From Massilia atriviolacea (GTDB taxonomy: Bacteria; Pseudomonadota; Gammaproteobacteria; Burkholderiales; Burkholderiaceae_D), in the NCBI RefSeq assembly GCF_003953935.1, contig NZ_RXLQ01000008.1, positions 62,001 to 126,000 on the forward strand: a stretch of 64,000 nucleotides of DNA, written 5' to 3'. The translations under genes and the position numbers were made by a program. Positions 31,542 through 42,025 of this stretch are shown here, in pieces (positions within the stretch are counted from its first letter, which is position 1; every line of letters begins with the position of its first letter). The notes under the pieces were generated by a model, which searched no databases, had not been told where the DNA came from, and saw nothing but the letters and a program-made list of their open reading frames with translations.

Positions 31542-32009
31542 ATGAACACGTTGTTCAATCTGGTAGTTGTTGTACAGGTTATTTCCGCTCTGGCGATTAT
31601 CGGCCTGGTATTGCTGCAGCATGGCAAGGGCGCGGATATGGGTGCGGCCTTCGGTTCCGGTGCTTCCGGCAGCCTGTTCGGCGCCACCGGCTCGTCGAAC
31701 TTCATGTCGAAGTCGACCGGCGTGGCCGCCGCGGTGTTTTTCGGCGCCACCCTGGGCCTGGCGTATTTTGCCAAGTCCCACACCGGCGTCACCGGCGGCG
31801 GCCTGATGGACCGCGCGGCGGTCACCGCGCCGGCGCCGGTCACCGGTTCGGGCGCGATCCCGACCAGCGCACCGGTCATGAGCACCCCGGCCGCCCCCGT
31901 CGCCGGCGGCGCAGCTCCCGCAGCCGCTCCTGCGCCAGCTCCGGCAGCCGCGCCCGCAGCCGCTCCGGCGCCTGCACCGGCAACGCCTGCTAATCAGCTG
32001 CCAAAGTAA
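31542..32009 (+). CDS. secG: Preprotein translocase subunit SecG
   Basis: The 155-residue product has the SecG pattern: first helix LVVVVQVISALAIIGLVLLQHGKGADMGAAFGSGASGSLFG, then NFMSKSTGVAAAVFFGATLGLAYF as second helix. The C-terminal ~60 residues are an Ala/Pro/Gly low-complexity tail not found in short enterobacterial SecG (~110). It forms part of the SecYEG channel. The tail is common in this order and probably disordered. Confidence 0.95.
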   Translation: MNTLFNLVVVVQVISALAIIGLVLLQHGKGADMGAAFGSGASGSLFGATGSSNFMSKSTGVAAAVFFGATLGLAYFAKSHTGVTGGGLMDRAAVTAPAPVTGSGAIPTSAPVMSTPAAPVAGGAAPAAAPAPAPAAAPAAAPAPAPATPANQLPK

Positions 32010-32133
32010 TCGTTTTCTGGTAGAATACTGCCCGCGCACAGAGTATTAGCGCAGGCAGCAAGGCCGGGTATTGGCCAGTATCAAACAGTTGTAAAGTTTT
32101 TCTGTTTTATCCTTGTTTTTACGCAATTTTGCA

Positions 32134-32163
32134 TTGAATACTGAGATGTAACAATGTTAGAAT
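32134..32163 (+). promoter_or_regulatory. Promoter of tRNA-Leu
   Basis: TTGAAT (32134-32139), 18-bp spacer, TAGAAT (32158-32163), ending 12 bp before the mature tRNA. The preceding ~100 bp are AT-rich, as is usual for tRNA promoters. Confidence 0.6.
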
Positions 32164-32175
32164 AGCGGACTCAAT

Positions 32176-32262
32176 GCCGACGTGGTGAAATTGGTAGACA
32201 CGCTATCTTGAGGGGGTAGTGGGCGAAAGCCTGTGCGAGTTCGAGTCTCGCCGTCGGCACCA
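32176..32262 (+). tRNA. tRNA-Leu (anticodon GAG), CCA encoded
   Basis: The 87-nt gene has a 7-bp acceptor stem (GCCGACG/CGTCGGC), anticodon stem CTATC/GGTAG with loop TTGAGGG (anticodon GAG, reading CUC/CUU), a long variable arm typical of class II tRNAs, a TTCGAGT T-loop, and CCA in the DNA. It sits between secG and nuoA, the normal betaproteobacterial arrangement. Confidence 0.98.
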
Positions 32263-32270
32263 AGAATATA

Positions 32271-32323
32271 AAAGCCAGCAAGGTTGCATAAGCAAACATG
32301 TTTATGCCTAAGCTGGCTTTTTT
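32271..32323 (+). terminator. Rho-independent terminator after tRNA-Leu
   Basis: AAAGCCAGC (32271-32279) pairs perfectly with GCTGGCTTT (32312-32320), with an inner GCATAA/TTATGC stem, and runs into T residues. It would insulate tRNA-Leu from the nuo operon. Confidence 0.85.
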
Positions 32324-32434
32324 GCGAGGATCAGTCGTTCGGTCCTGGTGGCAAGGTTCAAGCCAGGTTCGTGCGGTAGGGCGCTGCGACATGCAGTGTT
32401 TCATTAACCGATCGTTCAAGATAGGCTCCATCAA

Positions 32435-32794
32435 GTGAACCTCGATAATTACTTCCCCGTCCTGTTGTTCATCCTGGTAGGCATCGGCGTCGGTGTCGTC
32501 CCGCAGGTGCTGGGATATCTGCTCTCTCCCCATAAGCCCGATTCCGCCAAGCTGTCGCCTTACGAGTGCGGCTTCGAAGCGTTCGAAGACGCGCGCATGA
32601 AGTTCGACGTCCGCTACTATCTGGTGGCAATCCTGTTTATTTTGTTTGATCTGGAAACGGCATTCTTCTTCCCATGGGGCGTTTCCATGCGTGAACTGGG
32701 CTGGTCCGGCTTCGTGACGATGATGGTCTTCATCGCCGAGTTTGTGGTCGGTTTTTGGTATATCTGGAAGAAAGGTGCCCTTGATTGGGAATAA
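32435..32794 (+). CDS. nuoA: NADH-quinone oxidoreductase subunit A
   Basis: The 119-residue product begins with GTG. Three membrane helices, with the conserved loop [39 protein letters not shown] (loop joining the matrix arm near the quinone site). It is the first gene of the 14-gene complex I operon. NuoA, H, J, K, L, M, N form the membrane arm. No obvious upstream sigma-70 hexamers were identified between the tRNA terminator and this start. Confidence 0.97.
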   Translation: MNLDNYFPVLLFILVGIGVGVVPQVLGYLLSPHKPDSAKLSPYECGFEAFEDARMKFDVRYYLVAILFILFDLETAFFFPWGVSMRELGWSGFVTMMVFIAEFVVGFWYIWKKGALDWE

Positions 32795-32797
32795 GCC

Positions 32798-33274
32798 ATG
32801 TCAATTGAAGGCGTATTAAACGAAGGTTTCATCACCACGACAGCAGACAAGCTGATCAACTGGGCGCGTACCGGGTCGATGTTCCCGATGACGTTCGGCC
32901 TGGCTTGCTGCGCGGTCGAAATGATGCACACGGGCGCGGCCCGCTACGACATGGACCGCTTCGGCGTCGTGTTCCGTCCCTCGCCGCGCCAGTCCGACGT
33001 GATGATCGTCGCCGGCACGCTGTGCAATAAAATGGCCCCGGCCCTGCGCAAGGTCTACGACCAGATGCCGGAGCCGCGCTGGGTCATCTCGATGGGTTCC
33101 TGCGCCAACGGCGGCGGCTACTATCACTATTCGTACTCGGTGGTGCGCGGCTGCGACCGCATCGTGCCGGTCGATGTCTACGTGCCGGGCTGTCCGCCGA
33201 CCGCCGAAGCGCTGCTGTACGGGATTCTGCAACTGCAGAACAAGATCAAGCGCACCAATACCATCGCACGTTAA
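32798..33274 (+). CDS. nuoB: NADH-quinone oxidoreductase subunit B
   Basis: The 158-residue product carries the four ligands of the terminal [4Fe-4S] cluster N2: the tandem Cys in [18 protein letters not shown], and [13 protein letters not shown]. It starts 3 bp after nuoA. N2 hands electrons to ubiquinone. Confidence 0.98.
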   Translation: MSIEGVLNEGFITTTADKLINWARTGSMFPMTFGLACCAVEMMHTGAARYDMDRFGVVFRPSPRQSDVMIVAGTLCNKMAPALRKVYDQMPEPRWVISMGSCANGGGYYHYSYSVVRGCDRIVPVDVYVPGCPPTAEALLYGILQLQNKIKRTNTIAR

Positions 33275-33289
33275 GAAGCGGTTTCCACC

Positions 33290-33904
33290 ATGACGACAAA
33301 ACTCGAAGCCCTTGAACTCGCCCTGCGCAACGCGCTCGGTGAGGGCGCCGCTATGACCGTGGCGCTGGGCGAAGTGACCGTAGTGGTCAAGGCTGCCGGC
33401 TATTACGCCGCGATGCAGACCCTGCGCGACCATCCCGCGCTCAAATTCGAACAGCTGATCGACCTGTGCGGCGTCGACTACTCCACCTACGGCGAAGGCA
33501 CGTGGGATGGCGCGCGTTTCGCGGTCGTCTCGCACCTGCTCTCGCTCGAACACAACTGGCGCGTGCGCGTGCGCGTGTTCGCCGAGGACGACGATACCCC
33601 GGTGCTCGCGTCGGTGGTCGAACTGTGGCGCGCCGCCAACTGGTACGAGCGCGAAGCATTCGACCTGTACGGTATCCTGTTCGAAGGCCACAACGACCTG
33701 CGCCGCATCCTGACCGACTACGGTTTCATCGGCCATCCGTTCCGCAAGGACTTCCCGATCTCCGGTTACGTCGAAATGCGTTACGACCCTGAACAGAAGC
33801 GCGTGATCTACCAAGCCGTGACGATCGAGCCGCGTGAAATCATTCCGCGCGTGATCCGCGAAGAAACCTACGGGATGAATCCTGGGAGCAAAAACCTTGG
33901 CTGA
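33290..33904 (+). CDS. nuoC: NADH-quinone oxidoreductase subunit C
   Basis: The 204-residue 30-kDa-subunit homologue is recognised by the signature [41 protein letters not shown]. It is a separate gene, not fused to nuoD as in E. coli. Its 3' end overlaps the nuoD start by 8 bp. Confidence 0.97.
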   Translation: MTTKLEALELALRNALGEGAAMTVALGEVTVVVKAAGYYAAMQTLRDHPALKFEQLIDLCGVDYSTYGEGTWDGARFAVVSHLLSLEHNWRVRVRVFAEDDDTPVLASVVELWRAANWYEREAFDLYGILFEGHNDLRRILTDYGFIGHPFRKDFPISGYVEMRYDPEQKRVIYQAVTIEPREIIPRVIREETYGMNPGSKNLG

Positions 33905-35150
33905 AATTAAGAACTACACCCTCAACTTCGGCCCGCAGCACCCGGCCGCGCACGGCGTGCTGCGCCTGGTGCTCGAACTGGACGGCGAAGTCATCCAGCG
34001 CGCCGATCCGCACATCGGCCTGCTGCACCGCGCCACCGAAAAACTGGCGGAAACCCGCACCTACCTGCAAACCGTGCCCTATATGGACCGTCTCGACTAT
34101 GTGTCGATGATGAGCAACGAGCACGGCTACGTGATGGCGATCGAACGCCTGCTGGGCATCGAGGTGCCGGTGCGCGCCCAGTACATCCGCGTCATGTTCG
34201 ACGAAATCACGCGCCTGCTGAACCACCTGATGTGGCTCGGCACGCACGCGCTCGACGTCGGCGCCATGGGTCCCTTCCTGTACGCCTTCCGCGACCGCGA
34301 AGACCTGTTCGACTGCTACGAGGCGGTGTCCGGCGCGCGCATGCACGCGGCCTACTACCGCCCGGGCGGCGTGTACCGCGACCTGCCGGACGCGATGCCG
34401 AAGCACAAGGCCTCGATCATCCGCAGCGCCAAGGCCATTGACGAACTGAACGAACACCGCCAGGGTTCGATGCTCGACTTCCTGGACGACTTCTGCAAGC
34501 GCTTCGTCACCTATGTCGACGAATACGAAACCCTGCTGACCGACAACCGTATCTGGAAACAGCGTACTGTCGGCATCGGCGTGGTCAGCCCGGAAGCGGC
34601 GAAAGCCATGGGCTTTACCGGCGCCATGCTGCGCGGCTCCGGCGTGGAGTGGGACCTGCGCAAGAAGCAGCCCTACGCCGTGTACGACAAGATGGATTTC
34701 GACGTGCCCGTCGGCACCAATGGCGACTGCTACGACCGCTACCTGGTGCGGGTGGAAGAGATGCGCCAGTCGAACCGCATCATCCAGCAGGCCTCGCGCT
34801 GGCTGCGCGCCAACCCGGGTCCGGTCATGACCGACAACCACAAGGTTGCGCCGCCACGCCGCACCGAGATGAAGTCGAACATGGAATCGCTGATCCACCA
34901 CTTCAAGCTGTTTACCGAAGGCTTCCACGTGCCGCCGGGCGAAGCGTATGCCGCGGTCGAGCATCCGAAGGGCGAGTTCGGCATCTACATCGTGTCGGAC
35001 GGCGCCAACAAGCCGTACCGCCTGAAGATCCGCACCCCGGACTATGCGCACTTGCAAAGCCTTGATGAAATGGCGCGCGGCCACATGCTGGCCGACGCCG
35101 TGACCATCATCGGCACCCAGGACATCGTATTCGGCAGTATCGACCGCTAA
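33897..35150 (+). CDS. nuoD: NADH-quinone oxidoreductase subunit D
   Basis: The 417-residue 49-kDa-subunit homologue (hydrogenase-large-subunit fold) includes [27 protein letters not shown] and the quinone-site residues near [13 protein letters not shown]. It starts with TTG, 8 nt behind GGGAG and overlapping nuoC, so initiation is probably coupled and weak. It forms the quinone pocket with NuoB. Confidence 0.97.
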   Translation: MAEIKNYTLNFGPQHPAAHGVLRLVLELDGEVIQRADPHIGLLHRATEKLAETRTYLQTVPYMDRLDYVSMMSNEHGYVMAIERLLGIEVPVRAQYIRVMFDEITRLLNHLMWLGTHALDVGAMGPFLYAFRDREDLFDCYEAVSGARMHAAYYRPGGVYRDLPDAMPKHKASIIRSAKAIDELNEHRQGSMLDFLDDFCKRFVTYVDEYETLLTDNRIWKQRTVGIGVVSPEAAKAMGFTGAMLRGSGVEWDLRKKQPYAVYDKMDFDVPVGTNGDCYDRYLVRVEEMRQSNRIIQQASRWLRANPGPVMTDNHKVAPPRRTEMKSNMESLIHHFKLFTEGFHVPPGEAYAAVEHPKGEFGIYIVSDGANKPYRLKIRTPDYAHLQSLDEMARGHMLADAVTIIGTQDIVFGSIDR

Positions 35151-35175
35151 GCTGTCGATTAATTGAGGCACAACC

Positions 35176-35655
35176 ATGTTGTTATCAGAGCAGTCATACA
35201 AAAAAATCGACCGTGAAGTCGCCAAGTATCCGCCCGACCATAAAGAGTCCGCGGTCATGGCGGCGCTCGCCATTGCGCAGGATGAAAAGGGCTGGCTTGC
35301 GCCGGAAGTGATGCAGGACGTCGCCGACTACCTCGGCATGCCCGCCATCGCCGTGCAGGAAGTGGCGACTTTCTACAATATGTACAACGTCAAGCCGGTC
35401 GGCAAGTACAAGATATCCGTGTGCACCAACCTGCCGTGCGCCCTGTCGGGCGGCGAGCACGCCGGTCACTACCTGCAGGAAAAACTCGGCGTCGGCTATC
35501 GCGGCACCACCGCCGACGGCCAGTTCACCCTGATCGAAGGCGAGTGCATGGGCGCCTGCGCCGATGCGCCCGTGATGCTGGTGAATAACAAGCGCATGTG
35601 CAGCCTGATGTCGGATAGCAAAATCGATGCATTGGTCGAGGAACTCAAGAAATGA
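35176..35655 (+). CDS. nuoE: NADH-quinone oxidoreductase subunit E
   Basis: The 159-residue product is the 24-kDa subunit. Thioredoxin-like, with the [2Fe-2S] N1a ligands in [11 protein letters not shown] and [16 protein letters not shown]. It belongs to the NADH-dehydrogenase arm with NuoF and NuoG. The stop overlaps the nuoF start by ATGA. Confidence 0.97.
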   Translation: MLLSEQSYKKIDREVAKYPPDHKESAVMAALAIAQDEKGWLAPEVMQDVADYLGMPAIAVQEVATFYNMYNVKPVGKYKISVCTNLPCALSGGEHAGHYLQEKLGVGYRGTTADGQFTLIEGECMGACADAPVMLVNNKRMCSLMSDSKIDALVEELKK

Positions 35656-36947
35656 CATCGCTCCATTCACGTCACATCGACCCGGTCATCCTGGCCGGCC
35701 TCGACGGCCAGAACTGGCACCTGCAGGATTACGTGAAACGCGGCGGCTACTCCGCGCTGCGCCGTATCCTCGAAGAAAAAATCACGCCGGAAGCGATCAT
35801 CGCCGAACTGAAAGCCGGTTCCCTGCGCGGCCGCGGCGGCGCGGGTTTCCCGACCGGCCTGAAGTGGAGCTTCATGCCGCGCCAGTTCCCGGGCCAGAAA
35901 TACCTCGTCTGCAACACCGACGAAGGCGAGCCGGGCACCTTCAAGGACCGCGACATCATCCGCTACAATCCGCACGCGCTGATCGAAGGCATGGCCATCG
36001 GCGCCTACGCGATGGGCATCACGGTCGGCTACAACTACATCCACGGCGAGATCTGGGCCGAGTACGCGCGCTTTGAAGACGCACTGGACGAGGCGCGCGA
36101 CGCCGGCTTCCTGGGCGACAAGATCATGGGCAGCGAGTTCTGCTTCCAACTGCACGCCGCGCACGGCTACGGCGCCTACATCTGCGGCGAAGAAACCGCA
36201 CTGCTGGAGTCGCTCGAAGGCAAGAAGGGCCAGCCGCGCTTCAAGCCGCCGTTCCCGGCCTCGTTCGGCCTGTACGGCAAGCCGACCACCATCAACAACA
36301 CGGAAACCTTCGCTGCCGTGCCGTTCCTGCTGAACATGGGGGGCGAGAAATACGCCGCCATCGGCAAGCCGAACAATGGCGGCAGCAAGATCTTCTCGAT
36401 CTCGGGCGACGTCAACCTGCCGGGCAATTACGAGGTGCCGCTCGGCACTCCGTTCGCCAAGCTGATGGAGCTGGCCGGCGGCATGCGCGGCGGCAAAAAG
36501 ATCAAGGCGGTGATTCCCGGCGGTTCCTCCGCGCCGGTGATCCGCGGCGAGGTCATGATGAACACCGATCTCGACTACGATTCGATCGCCAAGGCCGGCT
36601 CGATGCTCGGTTCGGGCGCCGTGATCGTCATGGACGAGACGCGCTGCATGGTCAAGTCGCTGCTGCGCCTGTCGTATTTCTATTATGAAGAGTCGTGCGG
36701 CCAGTGCACGCCGTGCCGCGAAGGCACCGGCTGGATGTACCGCATGGTCCACCGCATCGAGAACGGCCAGGGCCGTCCCGACGACCTGGACATGCTCAAC
36801 TCGATCGCCGACAACATCCAGGGCCGCACCATCTGCGCCCTGGGCGATGCGGCGGCGATGCCGGTACGCGCTTTCGTGAAGAACTTCCGCGAAGAATTTG
36901 AATATCACATCGAGCACAAGCACTGTCTGGTGCCCGCTTATATCTAA
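35652..36947 (+). CDS. nuoF: NADH-quinone oxidoreductase subunit F
   Basis: The 431-residue product binds NADH and [20 protein letters not shown] (NADH site), [15 protein letters not shown] (FMN), [15 protein letters not shown], and the [4Fe-4S] N3 ligands [11 protein letters not shown] with a distal Cys near [13 protein letters not shown]. It takes hydride from NADH. Confidence 0.98.
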   Translation: MTSLHSRHIDPVILAGLDGQNWHLQDYVKRGGYSALRRILEEKITPEAIIAELKAGSLRGRGGAGFPTGLKWSFMPRQFPGQKYLVCNTDEGEPGTFKDRDIIRYNPHALIEGMAIGAYAMGITVGYNYIHGEIWAEYARFEDALDEARDAGFLGDKIMGSEFCFQLHAAHGYGAYICGEETALLESLEGKKGQPRFKPPFPASFGLYGKPTTINNTETFAAVPFLLNMGGEKYAAIGKPNNGGSKIFSISGDVNLPGNYEVPLGTPFAKLMELAGGMRGGKKIKAVIPGGSSAPVIRGEVMMNTDLDYDSIAKAGSMLGSGAVIVMDETRCMVKSLLRLSYFYYEESCGQCTPCREGTGWMYRMVHRIENGQGRPDDLDMLNSIADNIQGRTICALGDAAAMPVRAFVKNFREEFEYHIEHKHCLVPAYI

Positions 36948-36962
36948 GGCCAGAGAAATCTC

Positions 36963-39302
36963 ATGGTTGAAATTGAAATTGACGGTAAGAAGGTAGAAGT
37001 CCCACCCGGCAGCATGGTGATGGACGCAGCCAACAAGCTGGGCACCTACATTCCGCACTTCTGCTATCACAAGAAATTGTCGATCGCAGCCAACTGCCGC
37101 ATGTGCCTGGTTGAAGTCGAGAAGGCGCCCAAGCCCTTGCCGGCCTGCGCCACGCCGGTCTCGGCGGGCATGATCGTGCGCTCGAACAGCGAGAAGGCGG
37201 TCCAGGCACAGAAATCCGTGATGGAATTCCTGCTGATTAACCACCCGCTCGACTGCCCGATCTGCGATCAGGGCGGCGAATGCCAGTTGCAGGATCTGGC
37301 GGTCGGCTACGGCAAATCGAACTCGCGCTACGAAGAAGAAAAACGCGTGGTGCCGCCGAAAGATGCCGGCCCCCTGATCTCGATGCAGGAAATGACGCGT
37401 TGCATCCACTGCACCCGCTGCGTGCGTTTCGGCCAGGAAGTGGCCGGCGTCATGGAGCTGGGCATGCTCGGCCGCGGCGAACACGCGGAAATCACTTCCT
37501 TCGTCGGCAAGACCATCGACTCGGAAGTGTCGGGCAATATGATCGACCTGTGCCCGGTCGGCGCACTGACCTCCAAGCCGTTCCGCTACAGCGCCCGTAC
37601 CTGGGAACTGTCGCGCCGCAAATCGGTCAGCCCGCACGATTCGCTCGGCACCAACCTGATCGTCCAGGTCAAGGGCGGCAAAGTCATGCGCGTGCTGCCG
37701 CTGGAAAACGACGGCATCAACGAGTGCTGGATTTCCGACAAGGACCGTTTCTCGTACGAAGCGCTGGACAACGCCTCGCGCCTGACCAAGCCGATGATCA
37801 AGCAGGGCGGCCAGTGGGCCGAGACCGACTGGCAGACCGCGCTCGAATACGTGGCGCACGGCTTGCGCAACATCAAGCATGAGCATGGCGCCGACAGCAT
37901 CGCCGCCGTCGCCACCGCCCATTCCACGGTCGAAGAACTGCACCTGCTGCAAAAAGCGCTGCGCGGCATCGGTTCCGAGAACCTCGACTTCCGCCTGCGC
38001 CAGAGCGATTTCGCGCTGGACGGCCAGGTCACCCCATGGCTGGGCATGCCGATCGCCGAACTGTCGACGCTCAAGCGCGCGCTGGTCATCGGTTCCTTCG
38101 TGCGCAAGGACCATCCGCTGGTCGCCACCCGCCTGCGCGCCGCCGTCAAGAACGGCGCCAAGCTGTCGCTGGTGCACGCCTCGGATGACGAACTGCTGAT
38201 CCCGACCGCCAACAAGATCATCGCCGCGCCGTCCGACTGGCTGGCCGCCTTGTCGGGCATCGTGGCCGCCGTGGCCGCCGCCAAAGGCGTGGCCGCACCG
38301 GCCGGTTTCGAGCACATCGAAGCGAGCGACGCCGCCAGGGCCATCGCCGCCAGCCTGAACACGGGCGACGAGAACCTGCCGGGCGTCGTCCTCATGGGCA
38401 ATGCCGCCGCGCACCATCCGCAAGCGTCCGCGCTGCACGCGGCCGCGCAGTGGATCGCCGAACAGACCGGCGCCAGGTTCGGCTACCTGACCGAAGCCGC
38501 CAACACCGTCGGCGGCTACCTGGTCGGCGCCTTTGCCAAGAATGCCGTTCCGGTGTTTTCGGCACCGAAAAAAGCCTACCTGCTGCTTAACGCCGAGCCT
38601 GAGCTCGATTGCGCGAATCCGCAGCAAGCCCGCGCCGCGCTCGACGCCGCCGAGATGGTGGTCGTCATGTCGGCCTTCCAGCATGGCTTCGAGTACGCCG
38701 ACGTGCTGCTGCCGATTTCGCCATTCAGCGAAACCTCGGGCACGTTTGTCAACTGCGAAGGCCGCGCGCAAAGCTTCAACGGCACCGTCAAGCCGCTCGG
38801 CGACACCCGCCCGGCATGGAAAGTGCTGCGCGTGCTGGGCAACCTGCTGGGCCTGTCCGGTTTCGAATACGACACGTCCGAAGCGATCCGCGACGAGCTG
38901 TTCGGCAAAGGCGTGACCGACCTGTCGGCCAGGCTGAACAACACCGGCAAGGCCGCGCTCAAAGCCGCGACCTACGGCACCAGCGCCGCGCTGGAACGCG
39001 TCACCGACGTGCCGATCTACTTCGCCGACGCCATCGCGCGCCGTTCCGAACCGCTGCTGCGCACCGCCGACGCCAACGCGCCGCTGGTGACCTTGCCGGC
39101 CGACCTGGCCGGCAAGCTGGGCGTGCAGGCTGGCGCCAAGGTCAAGGTCACGCAGGGTTCCGGCTCCGCCATCCTGGTGGCCGGGATCGACGCGCGCCTG
39201 CCGGCCAACACCGTGCGTGTCGCTTCGGCGCATCCGGCCACCGCCACGCTCGGCGCGATGTTCGGTGCGATCACAGTTGAAAAAGCAGGGGAGGGGGTCT
39301 GA
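36963..39302 (+). CDS. nuoG: NADH-quinone oxidoreductase subunit G
   Basis: The 779-residue 75-kDa subunit. The N-terminal ferredoxin part carries the N1b ligands ([27 protein letters not shown]) and the HxxxCxxCxxxxxC N5 cluster ([14 protein letters not shown]), followed by the CIHCTRC N4 region. The rest is a molybdopterin-oxidoreductase-like domain without obvious molybdenum ligand. Its stop shares one base with the nuoH start. Confidence 0.97.
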   Translation: MVEIEIDGKKVEVPPGSMVMDAANKLGTYIPHFCYHKKLSIAANCRMCLVEVEKAPKPLPACATPVSAGMIVRSNSEKAVQAQKSVMEFLLINHPLDCPICDQGGECQLQDLAVGYGKSNSRYEEEKRVVPPKDAGPLISMQEMTRCIHCTRCVRFGQEVAGVMELGMLGRGEHAEITSFVGKTIDSEVSGNMIDLCPVGALTSKPFRYSARTWELSRRKSVSPHDSLGTNLIVQVKGGKVMRVLPLENDGINECWISDKDRFSYEALDNASRLTKPMIKQGGQWAETDWQTALEYVAHGLRNIKHEHGADSIAAVATAHSTVEELHLLQKALRGIGSENLDFRLRQSDFALDGQVTPWLGMPIAELSTLKRALVIGSFVRKDHPLVATRLRAAVKNGAKLSLVHASDDELLIPTANKIIAAPSDWLAALSGIVAAVAAAKGVAAPAGFEHIEASDAARAIAASLNTGDENLPGVVLMGNAAAHHPQASALHAAAQWIAEQTGARFGYLTEAANTVGGYLVGAFAKNAVPVFSAPKKAYLLLNAEPELDCANPQQARAALDAAEMVVVMSAFQHGFEYADVLLPISPFSETSGTFVNCEGRAQSFNGTVKPLGDTRPAWKVLRVLGNLLGLSGFEYDTSEAIRDELFGKGVTDLSARLNNTGKAALKAATYGTSAALERVTDVPIYFADAIARRSEPLLRTADANAPLVTLPADLAGKLGVQAGAKVKVTQGSGSAILVAGIDARLPANTVRVASAHPATATLGAMFGAITVEKAGEGV

Positions 39303-40393
39303 TGGCTCTGCCTGAAATGATTGATGGCGTGAACGCCTGGGGTGCCGCCAATATCGGCTACGTCTGGCCGCTGATCTGGACCATGGTCAAGATCATGTGC
39401 GTCATGATGCCGCTGATGGGCCTGGTTGCCTACGCGACCCTGTGGGAACGCAAGCTGATCGGCTGGATCCAGATCCGTATCGGCCCCAACCGCGTCGGTC
39501 CGATGGGCCTGCTGCAGCCGATCGCCGATGCGATGAAGCTGCTGTTCAAGGAAATCGTGGTGCCGGCCAAGGCCGCCAGCGGCCTGTTCATCCTCGGCCC
39601 GATCATGACCATCATGCCGGCGCTGGCCGCCTGGGTGGTGGTGCCCTTCGGTCCCGGCGTGGCCCTGGCCGACGTCAACGCCGGCCTGCTGCTGCTGATG
39701 GCGATCACCTCGATCGAGGTGTACGGCATCATCATCGCCGGCTGGGCGTCGAACTCGAAATACTCGTTCATGGGCGCGATGCGCGCCTCGGCCCAGATGA
39801 TTTCGTACGAAATTCCGATCGGCTTCGTGCTGGTGGTGATCCTGATGGTCTCGGGCAGCCTGAACTTCTCCGATATCGTGGCCGGCCAGAACGCCGGCTG
39901 GGGCGTGGCCCACGGCGTGTCCATGCTGTCGTGGAACGTCTGGCCGCTGCTGCCGCTGTTCATCGTCTATCTGACGTCCGGCCTGGCCGAATGCAACCGT
40001 TCCCCGTTCGACGTCGTCGAAGGCGAATCCGAAATCGTGGCCGGCCACATGGTCGAATACTCGGGCATGTCCTACGCCATGTTCATGCTGGCCGAATACG
40101 CCAACATGATCCTGATCGGCACCCTGGCCTCGATCATGTTCCTGGGCGGCTGGCACGCACCGTTCGCCTTCATGGAAGTCGGCGGCGTGCTCGGCGGTTT
40201 CCTCGGCTTCTTCTGGCTGTTCGCCAAGGCCTTTGTGATTGTCTCGCTGTTCATCTGGGTTCGCGGCACCTTCCCGCGCTATCGCTATGACCAGATCATG
40301 CGCCTCGGCTGGAAGATTTTCATTCCAATTTGCCTGGTGTGGCTGGTCCTGGTCGCAGGCTGGATGCAGACATCCTGGAATATTTGGAAGTAA
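39302..40393 (+). CDS. nuoH: NADH-quinone oxidoreductase subunit H
   Basis: The 363-residue membrane subunit has about eight helices and the conserved quinone-channel regions ([34 protein letters not shown] and YEIPIGFVL, plus the acidic loop [27 protein letters not shown]). It lies at the junction of the peripheral and membrane arms. Confidence 0.97.
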   Translation: MALPEMIDGVNAWGAANIGYVWPLIWTMVKIMCVMMPLMGLVAYATLWERKLIGWIQIRIGPNRVGPMGLLQPIADAMKLLFKEIVVPAKAASGLFILGPIMTIMPALAAWVVVPFGPGVALADVNAGLLLLMAITSIEVYGIIIAGWASNSKYSFMGAMRASAQMISYEIPIGFVLVVILMVSGSLNFSDIVAGQNAGWGVAHGVSMLSWNVWPLLPLFIVYLTSGLAECNRSPFDVVEGESEIVAGHMVEYSGMSYAMFMLAEYANMILIGTLASIMFLGGWHAPFAFMEVGGVLGGFLGFFWLFAKAFVIVSLFIWVRGTFPRYRYDQIMRLGWKIFIPICLVWLVLVAGWMQTSWNIWK

Positions 40394-40403
40394 GGAAGAG
40401 ATA

Positions 40404-40892
40404 ATGGAACGAGTGAAAGACTTTTTCAGCAGCATGCTGCTGACCGAACTGATCAAGGGATTGGCGCTGACCGGACGCTACGCGTTCTCGCGCAAGATCA
40501 CCGTGCAGTATCCGGAAGAGAAGACCCCGATGTCGCCGCGTTTCCGCGGCCTGCACGCGCTGCGCCGCTACCCCAACGGGGAAGAGCGCTGCATCGCCTG
40601 CAAGCTGTGCGAAGCGGTGTGCCCGGCCATGGCGATCACGATCGAATCGGAACAGCGCGACGACGGTTCGCGCCGCACCACGCGTTACGACATCGACCTG
40701 ACCAAGTGCATTTTCTGCGGCTTCTGCGAAGAATCCTGCCCGGTCGACTCGATCGTCGAGACGCACGTGCTGGAATACCACGGCGAAAAACGCGGCGATC
40801 TGTACTATACGAAAGAGATGTTGCTGGCTGTTGGCGACCGCTACGAGGGCGACATTGCCGCCGCGCGCGCGGCCGATGCGCCTTACCGCTAA
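40404..40892 (+). CDS. nuoI: NADH-quinone oxidoreductase subunit I
   Basis: The 162-residue product carries two [4Fe-4S] ferredoxin motifs, [12 protein letters not shown] and [12 protein letters not shown] (clusters N6a/N6b). The ATG at 40404 has AAGGAAGAG upstream. Confidence 0.98.
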   Translation: MERVKDFFSSMLLTELIKGLALTGRYAFSRKITVQYPEEKTPMSPRFRGLHALRRYPNGEERCIACKLCEAVCPAMAITIESEQRDDGSRRTTRYDIDLTKCIFCGFCEESCPVDSIVETHVLEYHGEKRGDLYYTKEMLLAVGDRYEGDIAAARAADAPYR

Positions 40893-40962
40893 TCGTTAGC
40901 AAAATGCGTGTTCAGCAAACGCTGTCTTTAGCACATTTAACTGCAAGTCCTCTGGGTTAGTT

Positions 40963-41664
40963 ATGGAATTTAAAACTGTGTTGTTCTACGTGTTCTCGGC
41001 GATTATGCTCATCGCCGCGACCCGCGTTATCACTGCCCGCAATCCGGTCCACGCGGCACTGTTCCTGGTGCTGGCGTTCTTCAATGCCGCCGGCATCTGG
41101 ATGCTGCTCAAGGCCGAGTTCCTGGCGATCGTGCTGGTGCTGGTCTATGTCGGCGCGGTGATGGTGCTGTTCCTGTTCGTGGTCATGATGCTCGATATTA
41201 ATATGGACCGCATGCGGGAGGGCTTCTGGTCCTACCTGCCGCTGGCCACCGGGATCGGCGTGGTGATCGTGCTGGAAATGGCGGCGGTGCTGTGGCGCGG
41301 CTTCATGAAGTTCGAGCAGGAGGCCGAGGCGGTCGGCGCGAACATCGGCGGCACCAAGGAATTGGGCATGCTGATCTACACCAAATACATCCTTGGTTTC
41401 GAGATCGCCGCCGCCATCCTGCTGGTCGCCATCATCGCCGCCGTCGCGCTGACCCTGCGCCGCCGCAAGGACACCAAGGCCTTCAACCCGGGCGATGCCG
41501 TGCGCGTCAAGCGCAACGACCGCCTGCGCATCGTGAAGATGGCCACGGTCGACCAGCCCGCCATCGACGCTGCCGCCAAGGCCGCCGCGCTGGCCGCTGC
41601 CGAAGCCCAGGCCGGTTCGCCAGAAGCGACCCCGCCGGTGTCCGCACCCAAGGAGACGAAATGA
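40963..41664 (+). CDS. nuoJ: NADH-quinone oxidoreductase subunit J
   Basis: The 233-residue product has five membrane helices ([28 protein letters not shown] and [19 protein letters not shown]), then a charged Ala-rich tail of ~80 residues. It overlaps nuoK by ATGA. The 70-bp gap after nuoI is the largest non-coding spacer in the operon before nuoK. Confidence 0.96.
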   Translation: MEFKTVLFYVFSAIMLIAATRVITARNPVHAALFLVLAFFNAAGIWMLLKAEFLAIVLVLVYVGAVMVLFLFVVMMLDINMDRMREGFWSYLPLATGIGVVIVLEMAAVLWRGFMKFEQEAEAVGANIGGTKELGMLIYTKYILGFEIAAAILLVAIIAAVALTLRRRKDTKAFNPGDAVRVKRNDRLRIVKMATVDQPAIDAAAKAAALAAAEAQAGSPEATPPVSAPKETK

Positions 41665-41969
41665 CTTTATCGCTTGCACACTACCTGATCCTGGGCGCAC
41701 TGCTGTTTGCGATCTCGATCGTCGGCATCTTCCTGAACCGCAAAAACGTCATCGTCCTGCTGATGGCGATTGAATTGATGCTGCTGGCCGTGAATTTGAA
41801 CTTCATCGCGTTTTCCCATTACCTGGGCGACGCGGCGGGGCAGATCTTCGTCTTCTTCATCCTCACCGTCGCCGCTGCCGAATCGGCAATCGGCCTCGCG
41901 ATTCTGGTGGTCATGTTCCGTAATCTGGACACGATCAATGTGGAAGACCTCGATACCCTCAAAGGTTAA
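41661..41969 (+). CDS. nuoK: NADH-quinone oxidoreductase subunit K
   Basis: The 102-residue product has three helices with the conserved membrane glutamates in [14 protein letters not shown] and [21 protein letters not shown] precedes the ATG. It is part of the proton-pumping E-channel region. Confidence 0.97.
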   Translation: MTLSLAHYLILGALLFAISIVGIFLNRKNVIVLLMAIELMLLAVNLNFIAFSHYLGDAAGQIFVFFILTVAAAESAIGLAILVVMFRNLDTINVEDLDTLKG

Positions 41970-42025
41970 TCCGGTCCGTTCGGCGCTTACATTCATACTC
42001 GAATACATAACGATTAAGGTTCAAC

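Noticed and set aside
32010-32133. Possible small gene or riboswitch before tRNA-Leu
   Set aside because: AT-rich leader without a coding frame or conserved structure; explained by the tRNA promoter.
35667-39233. Long minus-strand frame opposite nuoF/nuoG
   Set aside because: Antisense shadow of strongly conserved complex I genes; no ribosome site or family similarity.
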